A stretch of DNA of 64,000 bases from Leminorella grimontii ATCC 33999 = DSM 5078 (lineage in GTDB: Bacteria > Pseudomonadota > Gammaproteobacteria > Enterobacterales > Enterobacteriaceae). Below, one piece after another: positions 22,358 through 31,995 of this stretch (positions are counted from its first letter, which is position 1; every line of letters begins with the position of its first letter). The notes below the pieces were generated by a model that did not search any database, was not told the origin of the DNA, and saw nothing but the letters and a program-made list of their open reading frames with translations. The translations under genes and the position numbers were made by a program. The stretch spans positions 1 through 64,000 of the forward strand of contig NZ_AUUA01000002.1 in NCBI RefSeq assembly GCF_000439085.1, written 5' to 3'.

Positions 22358-23104
22358 ATGGAACAGGCCCACGTCCTATTAATTGAACAGCTAAACGAGC
22401 GTCTGGCGGCAGCCGACAACGCACCGCTTTATCTGAAGTTCGCCCAAACGATAAAGAACGCCGTTCGTAACGGCACGCTTGAGCACGGCAACATTCTTCC
22501 CGGCGAGCGGGACCTGAGCCAGCTTACCGGCGTTTCGCGCATCACCGTCCGTAACGCGATGGAAGCACTGGAAAAAGAGGGCGTCGTGACCCGTTCGCGC
22601 GGCTATGGCACCCAAATCAACAATATCTTTGAATACTCGCTGAAAGAAGCCCCCGGCTTTTCTCAACAGGTCGCCCTGCTGGGCAAAAAGCCGAGCACGC
22701 TGTGGATGAACAGGCAGGTAGTAAAGTGCCCCGCCGACGTGGCGGACAGGCTGACGATTTCTGCCGGCGATGAGGTTTTTCTGCTTAAGCGCATCCGCTA
22801 TGTGGACGACGAGGCCGTATCCATTGAAGAGTCCTACGTACCGGTCGGGCTTATCGGCAACGTAGAAGACATCGGAATTTCGCTCTACGACTACTTCCGC
22901 AGCCAGAACATTCACCCGCAAAGAACCAAAAGCTACGTCAGCGCCCGCATGCCGGACGCCGAATTTCGCGCCCACATGCAAACCGACGACAACATACCGA
23001 TGCTGGTCATCAAGCAGGTGGCGTTTGACGGACAGCGAGGGCCGATAGAATACAGCATCAGCCACTGCCGCAGCGATTTATATACGTTCGTTTGCGAGGC
23101 GTAG
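22358..23104 (+). CDS. yegW: GntR/HutC-family regulator YegW
   Basis: The 248 residues have an N-terminal winged helix (ERDLSQLTGVSRITVRNAM, about 53-71) and a UTRA ligand-binding domain (about 105-245), as in HutC-type GntR regulators. The start at 22358 gives MEQAHVLLIEQLNERL, which matches E. coli YegW; AGGAA is upstream. It is convergent with yegV, and the last 27 bp of the two coding regions overlap. It probably represses yegTUV; the effector is unknown. Confidence 0.9.
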   Translation: MEQAHVLLIEQLNERLAAADNAPLYLKFAQTIKNAVRNGTLEHGNILPGERDLSQLTGVSRITVRNAMEALEKEGVVTRSRGYGTQINNIFEYSLKEAPGFSQQVALLGKKPSTLWMNRQVVKCPADVADRLTISAGDEVFLLKRIRYVDDEAVSIEESYVPVGLIGNVEDIGISLYDYFRSQNIHPQRTKSYVSARMPDAEFRAHMQTDDNIPMLVIKQVAFDGQRGPIEYSISHCRSDLYTFVCEA

Positions 23105-24049
23105 CTTCAGTTCCTCAAGCGTCGGCGCACAGTCTCCGCCGCGGCGGCTGACGACGAAAGACGCTACGGCGTTGCCGAGCGTGACCGCATCAGACAGAGG
23201 CCATCCGGCCGCCAGCCCGGCCAGCGTGCCGCCCGCATGGCTATCGCCCGCACCGATGGTGTCCACCACCGCCGCGCTAAACGGTGCAGCCCGCCCCTGC
23301 GATTCGACGTCGAAAAACCAGGCGCCTTCGCTGTCCTGACGGACGATAAGCGGAGAACCGTAGCGCGCAAGCCACGCCTCGCCCAACGCCTGAACGCCGC
23401 CGGATATTCCTAAAGAGCGCGCGGCGATGTCCGCTTCCTGACGATTTAGAGAGACGATAGGCTTAAGCGCCATAATCCTCGACATCAGCCCATCGGGAAG
23501 ATCGGCAATCCTCGGGCCGAAGTCGATAAAAGGCGTCACCTGAGAGAGCGCTTCCAGCCAGCTAACCAGTACGTCTCCCCGTGGAGACGCCAGCTGATAG
23601 CCGGCAAGATACATCAGGCTCTGGGGTGGAACGGATAGCTTCGCCAACCACGCTTCCCGCCACTGGTTTCCCACCCCGCTAAACGACATAAACGTCCTTT
23701 CCCCATCGGGCTCAACCAGCGCCAGGCACCAGCCGTTATCGCCTTCATCCGTTTCAATCGCGCTATGCATACCCCGCTTGGTCAGGCTGTTACGAATAAT
23801 GTCGGCCCACACCCCCTGCCCCAGCGGCAGCGCGTTCTGCGTATCAACGCCAAGGCGTTTGAGCGCCAGCGCGACGTTAAACGCACAGCCGCCGACGTTG
23901 ACGCCCTGCTGTTTAAGCTCGATATCGCAACCGCGCCACGGCAGCGCGTAGGCGTCAGCAATAACGTCGATGACGACCGCCCCCAGCACCGTCACCGGCC
24001 GCCGGGCCGTAAGTTGGTCCAACGCGCCAATCAGCTCATCGACGTTCAT
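23078..24049 (-). CDS. yegV: PfkB-family sugar kinase YegV
   Basis: The 323-residue ribokinase-family protein has the PfkB signature DTIGAGDSHAGG (about 260-271) with catalytic Asp and anion hole. The early GGCAFNVALALKRLG motif is the substrate-binding region. It overlaps yegU by 4 bp (ATGA) and ends inside the convergent yegW. With a transporter and an ADP-ribosylglycohydrolase relative beside it, the likely job is to phosphorylate a sugar released from an imported nucleoside-like compound. That is inference. Confidence 0.9.
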   Translation of the reverse strand: MNVDELIGALDQLTARRPVTVLGAVVIDVIADAYALPWRGCDIELKQQGVNVGGCAFNVALALKRLGVDTQNALPLGQGVWADIIRNSLTKRGMHSAIETDEGDNGWCLALVEPDGERTFMSFSGVGNQWREAWLAKLSVPPQSLMYLAGYQLASPRGDVLVSWLEALSQVTPFIDFGPRIADLPDGLMSRIMALKPIVSLNRQEADIAARSLGISGGVQALGEAWLARYGSPLIVRQDSEGAWFFDVESQGRAAPFSAAVVDTIGAGDSHAGGTLAGLAAGWPLSDAVTLGNAVASFVVSRRGGDCAPTLEELKLRLANERI

Positions 24050-25050
24050 TTCGCCTCCCGATAGCGTCTGAACTGTAAAAGCTGCTCGGCATACTGCTCA
24101 AAGCGCGGCCGATTGACGGCGTCCAGCTCCTGCTTCCATACCGGATTAATAGCGCCGACGCCGTGCAGCGCGCCGCAGATGGCCGTCGCCATCGCGCCAA
24201 TAGTGTCGGTATCGCCCCCCAAGTTGGCGCACAGCGTCGCGCAGATATTAGGATCCGTTTGCGCCAGTTCCACCATGGCGATAGCCGCCGGAACCGACTC
24301 AATCGTGCTGGTCCCTGCGCCGATCAGCTGATAAATACGCTCGCTGCCCGACTCGATGCCGGCGGCCGTGCGTGCAACCTCCAGCGCCAGCTCAATGCGG
24401 GCGGAAAGCGATGCGCTAAACGTCGTTACCCGCGCCTCCTGCGCCAGGCGCGCGACCGAGGGCAGTGAATTTCTGATTTCAGACCAGCTTGTCCCCTCAA
24501 CCGCGCAGGACACCGACCAGGCTATCGCCACCGCGCCCGCCACCGCCAAATCGGACTTGTGGGTAGGGCTTGAGGCCAGCGCCACCTGTTCGATAAAGCT
24601 TCCTAAATCTCCTGTCGGAAGCAGGCAGCCCAGCGGAGACGCGCGCATGGCCGCGCCATTGGTCACGCCGTTGTTTTCCAAACGGTCAACGGGCTCCCCG
24701 TCGCGAATGGCGTTAAGCGCGATTTTCGACGTCGGCCCCAGCACGTTTTTGTTAAACGCGTCGAAAGATTCGGCCCACGCCAGAATGTGTCGCCCGATAG
24801 CCTGTGCGTCGATTTCACCGCCGCGTTCGATAATGGCGTCAATCAGGCAGCAGGCCATGGAAGTGTCATCGGTATATTCCGCCCGCCCAAAGTAGCAGGC
24901 CGCACTGTTTTCGGCCGGCCCCGGAAGGAAGCGATCTATCCAACCGAAGTGAGCCTTTACGCGTGAGCGCGGCCAAAGCTCCGACGGCATGCCCATCGAA
25001 TCTCCTAAAGCCTGACCGTAAAGCGCGCCGAGAATACGTTGTTGTTTCAT
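24046..25050 (-). CDS. yegU: ADP-ribosylglycohydrolase-family protein YegU
   Basis: The 334 residues belong to the dinuclear-magnesium ADP-ribosylglycohydrolase (ARH/DraG) family. The metal motifs TDDTSM (about 62-67) and GGDTDTIGAM (about 283-292) are both present. The start at 25050 gives MKQQRILGALYGQALGD and overlaps the yegT stop by 4 bp; a longer reading into yegT is not credible. It probably cleaves an N-glycosidic bond in a small nucleoside-type substrate, given its operon. The true substrate is not known. Confidence 0.9.
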   Translation of the reverse strand: MKQQRILGALYGQALGDSMGMPSELWPRSRVKAHFGWIDRFLPGPAENSAACYFGRAEYTDDTSMACCLIDAIIERGGEIDAQAIGRHILAWAESFDAFNKNVLGPTSKIALNAIRDGEPVDRLENNGVTNGAAMRASPLGCLLPTGDLGSFIEQVALASSPTHKSDLAVAGAVAIAWSVSCAVEGTSWSEIRNSLPSVARLAQEARVTTFSASLSARIELALEVARTAAGIESGSERIYQLIGAGTSTIESVPAAIAMVELAQTDPNICATLCANLGGDTDTIGAMATAICGALHGVGAINPVWKQELDAVNRPRFEQYAEQLLQFRRYREAK

Positions 25051-26324
25051 TTTGCTTCCTCTGTGCTTAGCCTTTCCCCATCGTTGTCCACGGCAATGGC
25101 GGTAATTTCTCTGTCCGATTCGCGAAACAGCAGCATGAACAGTACGGCGATAACGGCAATCATCACGGCGCCGAATCCCCACATGCCGACCCAGTTAAAC
25201 GTCAGGCCGTTTACCGGTTCCTGATAGGCGAACATTTTTTCCATCATCACGCCGCCCAGCCGATAGCCCAGCAGGCTACCGAATCCCTGACAGCACAGCG
25301 TAATCAGCCCCTGGGCCGCGGTACGCATGTACACCGGAGCCTTTTTATCCACGTAGATGTAGGCGGTCACATAGTAAAAATCGTAGCTCACGCCGTGCAG
25401 CAAAATGCCGAGGAACAGCAGCGCATAGGTGAAGTAGTGGTAGGCGTCGCCGTAGACAAAAAAACCATAGCGGATAGCCGCCGTGATAAGGCCGAGCAGC
25501 AGCACTTTCTTGATGCCGAAGCGCTTGGTGAAAAACGGCAGCGCCAGCATGAAAAAGATTTCAGAAAACTGCCCCAGCGTCATCCAGCCGGTGGCGTTTT
25601 TCATTCCCACTTCGGTGAGAAAGCCGTTGGCGAAGATATAGTAAAAGGCCAGCGGCATCGCAAACAGGAATGAACAAATGAAGAAGACCAGAAAGTTCCT
25701 GTCCTTAAGCAAAACAATAGCGTCCAGCCCTAGCATCACCTTGAAGCTCAGCTTGCCGGTGCTCTTGGGCGGCGTATTCGGAAGCCAGAAGGCAAACGCA
25801 CCCAGCAGCGCCGAACTGGCGGCAGTAATGACAAGCGGAATATTGGTCGGGGAAATATCGTTAAACCCGAGCCATTCGGGCAAAAAGCCGCACACGATGC
25901 CGGAGGCGATCCAGCCTATGGTGCCCATGACGCGAATGCGGGGGAAATCGCGCTCGACGTCCGGCACGTTGGCAAATGCGATGCTGTTGGTCAGCGCGAT
26001 GGTGGGCATATAGGTCAGCGAGTAGGCCAACAGCAGCGGGAAGAAATAGGCAAATTCGGTCTGCTGGGCCGCCAGATACATCAGCACTGCGCCGACGAAC
26101 ATCAGCACGGCCAGCACCTTTTGCGCGGCAAAAAAGCGATCGGTCAGCGATCCGACTAAAATAGGCGACAGGATGGCCGCGATGGCGGTACAGGCATAGG
26201 ACCAGCCGATTTCCCCGGCGGTAAAGCCACTTTTATTCAGAAACAACCACAGGGGAACAAACCAGGCTCCCCAAATAAACCATTCAATAAACATCATGAA
26301 CGACAGCTTTGCTGTAGTTTTCAT
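25047..26324 (-). CDS. yegT: Nucleoside:proton symporter-family transporter YegT
   Basis: The 425-residue inner membrane protein has about 12 hydrophobic segments and belongs to the NHS branch of the major facilitator superfamily, near NupG. The start at 26324 gives MKTTAKLSFMMFIEWFIWGAW, as in E. coli, with AAGGA 10 bp upstream; the ATG five codons earlier is less likely. It is first of the yegTUV operon, with 4-bp overlaps throughout. The substrate is probably a nucleoside or nucleoside analogue. Confidence 0.91.
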   Translation of the reverse strand: MKTTAKLSFMMFIEWFIWGAWFVPLWLFLNKSGFTAGEIGWSYACTAIAAILSPILVGSLTDRFFAAQKVLAVLMFVGAVLMYLAAQQTEFAYFFPLLLAYSLTYMPTIALTNSIAFANVPDVERDFPRIRVMGTIGWIASGIVCGFLPEWLGFNDISPTNIPLVITAASSALLGAFAFWLPNTPPKSTGKLSFKVMLGLDAIVLLKDRNFLVFFICSFLFAMPLAFYYIFANGFLTEVGMKNATGWMTLGQFSEIFFMLALPFFTKRFGIKKVLLLGLITAAIRYGFFVYGDAYHYFTYALLFLGILLHGVSYDFYYVTAYIYVDKKAPVYMRTAAQGLITLCCQGFGSLLGYRLGGVMMEKMFAYQEPVNGLTFNWVGMWGFGAVMIAVIAVLFMLLFRESDREITAIAVDNDGERLSTEEAK

Positions 26325-26543
26325 AATCACATCCTTCATGACAGGCCGTTAGAGACCTTTAAGATACCAATAAACAGTACCTTTTAAATACCTTTGTGTT
26401 TGTTATTTGAGCGAAGTAACACTTTTCTAAAAAATATGTGCTTTCATCTCCCAGAAAAATGAAAACGCCCCCCTTCCGACGCCTTATCTGGCCTACTCTG
26501 CGGGCGGCTATACAACAAACCATCCAAAAAACGTCAGTGTATA

Positions 26544-26565
26544 CAAAGTGACTGGCATCACATAA
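26544..26565 (+). promoter_or_regulatory. CRP-binding site upstream of rspA
   Basis: AGTGACTGGCATCACA at 26547-26562 matches TGTGA-N6-TCACA with a single mismatch at the first base. It lies about 130 bp before the rspA ATG. An imperfect -10 (CATAAAT, 26580-26586) stands near the class II distance. It fits catabolite control of the rsp operon and may also serve yegT. Confidence 0.65.
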
Positions 26566-26599
26566 CCAAAACCTCATGCCATAAATCCAAACAGCACTA

Positions 26600-26619
26600 C
26601 TTGTATGGTAGTCAAACTA
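26600..26619 (+). promoter_or_regulatory. Possible RspR (FadR-type GntR) operator
   Basis: TTGTATGGTAGTCAA is an imperfect inverted repeat (TTG...CAA) just downstream of the likely rspA transcription start. FadR-type regulators favour short GT/AC dyads. No second copy was found to confirm it, so this is tentative. Confidence 0.3.
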
Positions 26620-26692
26620 GAAGTATCTTGTGCGGACGTTAACTATTGATTCGATCTTAAGATCCATTTTTACCCGTCAGGACAGATACACT

Positions 26693-27907
26693 ATGAAAAT
26701 CGTAAAGGCTGAAGTGTTCGTTACGTGCCCGGGCCGTAACTTTGTAACCGTGAAAATCACAACCGATGAAGGCATTTACGGCGTCGGCGACGCCACGCTC
26801 AACGGACGTGAACTTCCCGTGGCCTCCTATCTGAAAGACCACCTGTGCCCGCAGCTTATCGGCCGCGACGCCCATCAGATCGAAGACATCTTCCAATTTT
26901 TCTACAAAGGCGCTTACTGGCGTCGCGGCCCAGTCACCATGTCGGCGATCTCCGCTATCGATATGGCGCTCTGGGACATTAAGGGTAAAGCGGCCAACAT
27001 GCCGGTTTACCAGCTGCTGGGCGGGGCTTCTCGTACCGGCGTCATGGTGTACTGCCACACCACCGGCCGCACTATCGACGAAGTGCTGGAAGACTACGCC
27101 AAGCATCAGGAAATGGGCTTTAAAGCGATCCGCGTTCAGTGCGGCGTGCCGGGCATGAAAACCACTTACGGCCTGAGCAAAGGCAAAAATCTGGCTTACG
27201 AGCCGGCCACCAAGGGCGCCTATCCGGAAGAGCAGCTGTGGTCGACGGAGAAATATCTGGACTTTACGCCCAAGCTGTTTGAAGCCGTGCGTAACAAATT
27301 TGGCTTTAACGAGCATCTGCTGCACGACATGCACCACCGTCTGACGCCTATTGAAGCCGCTCGCTTCGGTAAAAGCATCGAAGACTACCGCCTGTTCTGG
27401 ATGGAAGATCCGACCCCTGCGGAAAATCAGGAATGTTTCCGCCTGATCCGTCAGCACACCGTGACCCCTATCGCCGTCGGCGAAGTCTTCAACAGCATTT
27501 GGGACTGCAAGCAGCTTATCGAAGAGCAGCTTATCGACTATATCCGCACCACCATCACCCATGCGGGCGGCATCACCCATATGCGCCGCATCGCCGATTT
27601 TGCCGCCATGTATCAGGTGCGCACCGGCTCCCACGGCCCGTCGGATCTGTCTCCGATTTGCCACGCCGCAGCCCTGCACTTCGACATGTGGGTACCGAAC
27701 TTCGGCGTTCAGGAATATATGGGCTACTCCGAGCAGATGCTGGAAGTCTTCCCACACAACTGGACCTTCGAAGACGGCTATATGCACCCGAGCGACAAGC
27801 CGGGCCTGGGCATCGACTTTGACGAAAAACTGGCGGCCAAATACCCCTATGAGCCGGCTTACTTACCGGTCGCCCGTCTCGAAGACGGTACGCTGTGGAA
27901 CTGGTAA
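26693..27907 (+). CDS. rspA: RspA, mannonate dehydratase-family enolase superfamily protein
   Basis: The 404 residues equal the length of E. coli RspA. It is an enolase-superfamily member of the ManD group, whose proteins dehydrate D-mannonate or related sugar acids with low or variable efficiency. Visible metal/active-site segments are HDMHHRL (about 222), [10 protein letters not shown] (about 248) and VGEVFNS (about 276). The start at 26693 ([16 protein letters not shown]) matches the family; the 21-residue upstream extension has no ribosome site. It leads rspAB-ydfJ-ydfI. Confidence 0.93.
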   Translation: MKIVKAEVFVTCPGRNFVTVKITTDEGIYGVGDATLNGRELPVASYLKDHLCPQLIGRDAHQIEDIFQFFYKGAYWRRGPVTMSAISAIDMALWDIKGKAANMPVYQLLGGASRTGVMVYCHTTGRTIDEVLEDYAKHQEMGFKAIRVQCGVPGMKTTYGLSKGKNLAYEPATKGAYPEEQLWSTEKYLDFTPKLFEAVRNKFGFNEHLLHDMHHRLTPIEAARFGKSIEDYRLFWMEDPTPAENQECFRLIRQHTVTPIAVGEVFNSIWDCKQLIEEQLIDYIRTTITHAGGITHMRRIADFAAMYQVRTGSHGPSDLSPICHAAALHFDMWVPNFGVQEYMGYSEQMLEVFPHNWTFEDGYMHPSDKPGLGIDFDEKLAAKYPYEPAYLPVARLEDGTLWNW

Positions 27908-27924
27908 TTAACGGAGAGCACATA

Positions 27925-28938
27925 ATGAAAAGCGTAGTTATTCAAGAGCCAGGTCAGTTAGTTATCGAAGACCGCCCACTGCCAGAACCACTGCCGGGTG
28001 AAGTTCGCATCCGCGTAGAGAGCGCCGGCATCTGTGGCTCTGACGTACATATTTATCGCGGACATAACCCGTTCGCCAAATACCCCCGCGTTATCGGTCA
28101 CGAATTTTTTGGCCGCATTGACGCCGTAGGAGAAGGCGTTGACGCCTCCCGTATCGGCGAGCGCGTTGTGGGCGATCCCGTCGTGAGCTGCGGCCACTGT
28201 TACCCTTGCTCCGTCGGCCGTCCGAACGTATGTACGTCGCTACAGGTTATCGGCGTACACCGCGACGGCGGCTTCAGCGAATCCGTCACGCTGCCGGCGA
28301 AAAACGCTCACGTGGTTCCAGAAAGCATCGCGGATCGCGAAGCCACGATGATTGAGCCCTTTACTATTGCTGCCAACATCTGCAGCCAAATGAACCCCGG
28401 CCCGCAGGACGTGGCGCTGGTTTACGGCGCGGGCCCGATGGGATTAACCACCATTCAGGCGCTGCGCGGCGTATACGGCGTTAAGGAAATCATCGTTGCA
28501 GACCGCATCGATGAGCGCCTTGCGATGGCAAAGGAAAACGGCGCCGATCGCACTATCAACAACACCAACGTCAGCCTGGCTGACGAACTGACGAAGCTGG
28601 GCGTTCGTCCAACCCTTATCGTTGACGCCGCCTGCCATCCGTCCATTTTGCCTGAAGCCATCGGCCTTGCGTCTCCGGCCGCTCGCATCGGCATTATGGG
28701 ATTCTCTTCCGACCCGTGCGTCATTAACCAACAGGGGATCACCAGTAAGGAGCTGACGATTTATAGCTCCCGCCTGAACAGCAACCGCTTCCCGATGGTT
28801 ATTGACTGGATGAAGGAGAAAAAAATTCACCCGGAAAAACTCATCACCCATCAGTTCGACTATACGCAGGTCATCAATGCGCTGGAAACCTTTGAAAAGG
28901 ACCAGAAGCAGTGCTGCAAAGTCTTATTGACGTTTTAG
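27925..28938 (+). CDS. rspB: RspB, zinc-dependent sugar-acid/alcohol dehydrogenase
   Basis: The 337-residue medium-chain dehydrogenase has the catalytic zinc Cys in GICGSDVH (about 40), the HE pair (about 61-62), and the structural zinc cysteines in CGHCYPCSVGRPNVC (about 92-106). A Rossmann loop is GAGPMG. It oxidises a polyol or sugar acid; E. coli RspB is reported to act near L-gulonate-type substrates. It follows rspA by 17 bp with GGAG upstream. The start at 27925 is preferred to the ATG at 27895 inside rspA. Confidence 0.92.
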   Translation: MKSVVIQEPGQLVIEDRPLPEPLPGEVRIRVESAGICGSDVHIYRGHNPFAKYPRVIGHEFFGRIDAVGEGVDASRIGERVVGDPVVSCGHCYPCSVGRPNVCTSLQVIGVHRDGGFSESVTLPAKNAHVVPESIADREATMIEPFTIAANICSQMNPGPQDVALVYGAGPMGLTTIQALRGVYGVKEIIVADRIDERLAMAKENGADRTINNTNVSLADELTKLGVRPTLIVDAACHPSILPEAIGLASPAARIGIMGFSSDPCVINQQGITSKELTIYSSRLNSNRFPMVIDWMKEKKIHPEKLITHQFDYTQVINALETFEKDQKQCCKVLLTF

Positions 28939-28977
28939 CTTCTTAGCTTCAGGCGCGGCGATGAGGCAACGGCGCTA

Positions 28978-29011
28978 ATTCCCGGTAACATTCTCTGGCG
29001 TTATCGGGAAT
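28978..29011 (+). other. Strong hairpin between rspB and ydfJ
   Basis: ATTCCCGGTAAC / GTTATCGGGAAT pairs over 12 bp with one G-T pair and a 10-base loop. No T-run follows, so it is not a standard terminator. It may protect rspAB mRNA or tune expression across the 172-bp gap. Confidence 0.6.
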
Positions 29012-29110
29012 CGGCGAAAGCCGCGCACTGATGAATAAAAAGCGGAACTAACTATCTCTGTACCTAACGCATTGCTGTACCCATAACGACAACTCGTAGA
29101 GAGCAATTAT

Positions 29111-30493
29111 ATGGACTTAAAACAGAATACCCCTGAAAGAAGCACCGCAGACCTGGTCAAGGCAGCCGTTTCCGGCTGGCTCGGCACGGCTCTGGAATTT
29201 ATGGACTTTCAGCTGTACTCCCTCGGCGCAGCGCTGGTCTTTCACGAAATCTTCTTCCCCGAACAGTCAGCGGCGATGGCGCTTATTCTTGCCATGGGCA
29301 CCTATGGCGCAGGCTACATTGCGCGCATCGTCGGCGCATTCTTCTTCGGACGCATGGGCGATACTATCGGCCGTAAAAAAGTCCTGTTCATCACCATTAC
29401 CATGATGGGCATCTGTACGACCCTTATCGGCGTGCTGCCGACCTACGCGCAGATCGGCATCTTCGCGCCGCTGCTGCTGATTCTGCTGCGGATTATTCAG
29501 GGCTTGGGAGCCGGAGCTGAAATTTCCGGCGCGGGCACCATGCTTGCAGAATATGCGCCAAAAGGTAAGCGCGGCATTATTTCCTCACTGGTCGCCATGG
29601 GCACTAACTGCGGCACCCTGAGCGCCACCGCTATCTGGGCCGTGATGTTCTTTGCGCTCGACAGACAGCAACTGCTGGACTGGGGCTGGCGCGTACCGTT
29701 CCTGGCAAGCGTCGTCGTTATGTTCTTTGCCATCTGGCTTCGTATGAACCTGAAAGAAAGCCCGGTCTTTGAGCAGGTTTCTGAAGACGGCCCGGTTGCA
29801 GCGAAAACCACAGTGAAAGAAGAATCCTCTTTTGCCATGTTCACCAGCAAGTCCTTCTGGTTGGCCACCGGCCTGCGCTTTGGCCAGGCGGGTAACTCGG
29901 GCCTTATCCAAACGTTCCTGGCAGGCTATCTGGTACAAACGCTGATGTTTGAAAAGGCGATTCCTACCGACGCCCTGATGATAAGCTCCATTCTCGGCTT
30001 CCTGACTAATCCGCTGTTGGGCTGGCTGTCAGATAAAGTTGGCCGTCGCGTTCCCTATATTATCCTGTGCATCGGCGCCATTATTCTGGCCTACCCGATG
30101 GTATCCATGATTGTCGACAAAGATAATGCGCCAAACGTCATCATGGCCAGCATTATTATCATTCACAACGTGGCGGTTCTGGGCCTGTTCGCGCTGGAAA
30201 ACATCACCATGGCGGAAATGTTCGGTTCCCGTAACCGCTTTACCCGCATGGCGATTTCCAAAGAGGCGGGCGGCCTGGTTGCGGTCGGATTTGGTCCCGT
30301 TCTGGCCGGCATCTTCTGTAATGCGACCGGTTCCTGGTGGCCAATCGTCGTGATGATTATCGTCTACTCCGTCATCGGGCTTATCTCTGCCGTTTGCATG
30401 CCTGAAGTTAAGGATCGCGACCTCAGCGCAGAAGAGGACGCTGCAGAAGTACCCGCTAAGCCGGTAACGGCCAATGCCCAAAGTTACGTTTAG
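29111..30493 (+). CDS. ydfJ: MHS-family proton-coupled metabolite symporter, YdfJ-like
   Basis: The 460-residue inner membrane protein has about 12 segments and the MFS loop [11 protein letters not shown] (about 85-95) with a second copy DKVGRR. It belongs to the metabolite:H+ symporter family and is the relative of E. coli YdfJ, which also neighbours rspAB but is broken in K-12. Here the gene is intact. Its setting suggests uptake of a sugar acid used by RspA, RspB and YdfI. Confidence 0.88.
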   Translation: MDLKQNTPERSTADLVKAAVSGWLGTALEFMDFQLYSLGAALVFHEIFFPEQSAAMALILAMGTYGAGYIARIVGAFFFGRMGDTIGRKKVLFITITMMGICTTLIGVLPTYAQIGIFAPLLLILLRIIQGLGAGAEISGAGTMLAEYAPKGKRGIISSLVAMGTNCGTLSATAIWAVMFFALDRQQLLDWGWRVPFLASVVVMFFAIWLRMNLKESPVFEQVSEDGPVAAKTTVKEESSFAMFTSKSFWLATGLRFGQAGNSGLIQTFLAGYLVQTLMFEKAIPTDALMISSILGFLTNPLLGWLSDKVGRRVPYIILCIGAIILAYPMVSMIVDKDNAPNVIMASIIIIHNVAVLGLFALENITMAEMFGSRNRFTRMAISKEAGGLVAVGFGPVLAGIFCNATGSWWPIVVMIIVYSVIGLISAVCMPEVKDRDLSAEEDAAEVPAKPVTANAQSYV

Positions 30494-30513
30494 TCCCAAG
30501 AGCCTGTAATACT

Positions 30514-31995
30514 ATGAAACTATCGAATAACGCGCTGTCCAATCTGCCAAAAGACGTCATTACGCCGTCTTACGACAGGGAAAAGGTAAAACCTCGCATC
30601 GTTCATCTGGGATTCGGCGCGTTTCACCGCGCCCACCAGGCGGTCTATGCCGATATTCTGGCAACGGAACACGGCAGCGACTGGGGCTACTGCGAAGTCA
30701 ACCTGATTGGCGGCGAACAGCAAATCAACGACCTTAATCAACAGGATCTGCTCTATTCCGTCGCCGAAATGGCGGCGGAAGGCTGGTCTGGTCGCGTGGT
30801 CGGTGTCGTACGCCGCGCGCTGCATGCGGAAATCGACGGCATTGATACCGTGCTGGAAACGATGGCCGAACCGCAGGTCGCTATCGTCTCCATCACCATC
30901 ACGGAAAAAGGCTACTGCTATCAGCCCGCCACCGGTACGCTGATTGAAGACCATCCGATGATTCAGCACGATATCGCTAATCCGACCAGGCCGAAATCCG
31001 CCCCCGGCGCCATCGTTGCGGCGCTGCGCATGCGGCGCGATCGCAACCTGCCTGCGTTTACCGTCATGTCGTGCGACAACATGCCGGAAAACGGGCACGT
31101 GACTCGCAACGTCATTTTGGGTTTGGCGAAAAAGCAGGATGCGGAACTGGCCAAGTGGATCGAAGCCAACGTCAGCTTCCCCTCCACGATGGTCGACCGC
31201 ATTGTGCCCGCCGTTACGCCGGAAACGCTGGAAAAGGTCACCCAGAAGCTGGGCGGCGTTCAGGATCCGGCCGGCGTGGCCTGCGAGCCCTTCCGCCAGT
31301 GGGTCATTGAAGACAACTTCGTCAACGGTCGTCCTGAATGGGAAAAAGCGGGTGCGGAGCTGGTTAACGACGTGCTGCCGTATGAAGAAATGAAGCTGCG
31401 CATGCTTAACGGCAGCCACTCTTTTCTCGCCTATTTAGGCTATCTGGCGGGCTATCAGCACATCAATGACTGCATGCAGGACGACAACTACGCCGCCGCC
31501 GCTCGCCGTCTGATGCTCAATGAGCAGGCTCCTACGCTGAGAACGCAAGGCGTCGATCTGGTCGCCTACGCCGATTCGCTGCTTAACCGCTATCGCAATA
31601 CGGCGCTGAAGCACCGCACCTGGCAAATCGCGATGGACGGTACGCAAAAGCTGCCCCAGCGCATGCTGGATTCCATCCGTTATCACCTGGCCAACGGCAC
31701 CTCTTTTGACTGCCTGGCGCTAGGCGTTGCCGCATGGATCCGCTACGTCGGCGGCGTTGACGAGCAGGGGCAGCCGATTGAAGTCAGCGATCCGCTCCTT
31801 GAGCAGTTGCGTACGCTGGTCAACGGCAGCGCAGAAGGCGAAGCGCGGGTTAAGGCGCTGCTGTCACTGAAAGTCGTATTCGGTAGCGAATTGCCTAACA
31901 ATGAACGCTTTGTCAGCGCCGTCACCGGCGCCTATCAGCAGTTGCTGGACTTAGGCGCTAAAGAGAGCGTTGCGCGGTTGGTGAAGACCTTCTGA
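30514..31995 (+). CDS. ydfI: Mannitol dehydrogenase-family D-mannonate/fructuronate oxidoreductase
   Basis: The 493-residue long-chain polyol dehydrogenase carries the N-terminal NAD loop [13 protein letters not shown] (about 31-43) and the lysine-containing catalytic region [16 protein letters not shown]. The family includes fructuronate reductase (UxuB) and E. coli YdfI (486 residues, beside rspB). It starts 20 bp after ydfJ. With RspA it could form a route from a keto-sugar acid through D-mannonate to 2-keto-3-deoxygluconate. Substrate not proven. Confidence 0.9.
   Translation: MKLSNNALSNLPKDVITPSYDREKVKPRIVHLGFGAFHRAHQAVYADILATEHGSDWGYCEVNLIGGEQQINDLNQQDLLYSVAEMAAEGWSGRVVGVVRRALHAEIDGIDTVLETMAEPQVAIVSITITEKGYCYQPATGTLIEDHPMIQHDIANPTRPKSAPGAIVAALRMRRDRNLPAFTVMSCDNMPENGHVTRNVILGLAKKQDAELAKWIEANVSFPSTMVDRIVPAVTPETLEKVTQKLGGVQDPAGVACEPFRQWVIEDNFVNGRPEWEKAGAELVNDVLPYEEMKLRMLNGSHSFLAYLGYLAGYQHINDCMQDDNYAAAARRLMLNEQAPTLRTQGVDLVAYADSLLNRYRNTALKHRTWQIAMDGTQKLPQRMLDSIRYHLANGTSFDCLALGVAAWIRYVGGVDEQGQPIEVSDPLLEQLRTLVNGSAEGEARVKALLSLKVVFGSELPNNERFVSAVTGAYQQLLDLGAKESVARLVKTF

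Larger units (their letters stand above)
26325..26692. other. Divergent yegT/rspA regulatory region (368 bp)
   Basis: No gene is supported. The region separates two divergent catabolic operons. It contains a good CRP site at 26544-26565 and a possible RspR operator near 26600. A 72-residue minus-strand open frame here has no ribosome site and no recognisable sequence. Confidence 0.7.

Noticed and set aside
26657-27787. Minus-strand open frame of 376 codons opposite rspA
   Set aside because: An antisense shadow of RspA; composition typical of a reversed coding frame.
30520-31419. Minus-strand open frame of 299 codons opposite ydfI
   Set aside because: An antisense shadow; His- and Arg-rich, no domain and no start signal.
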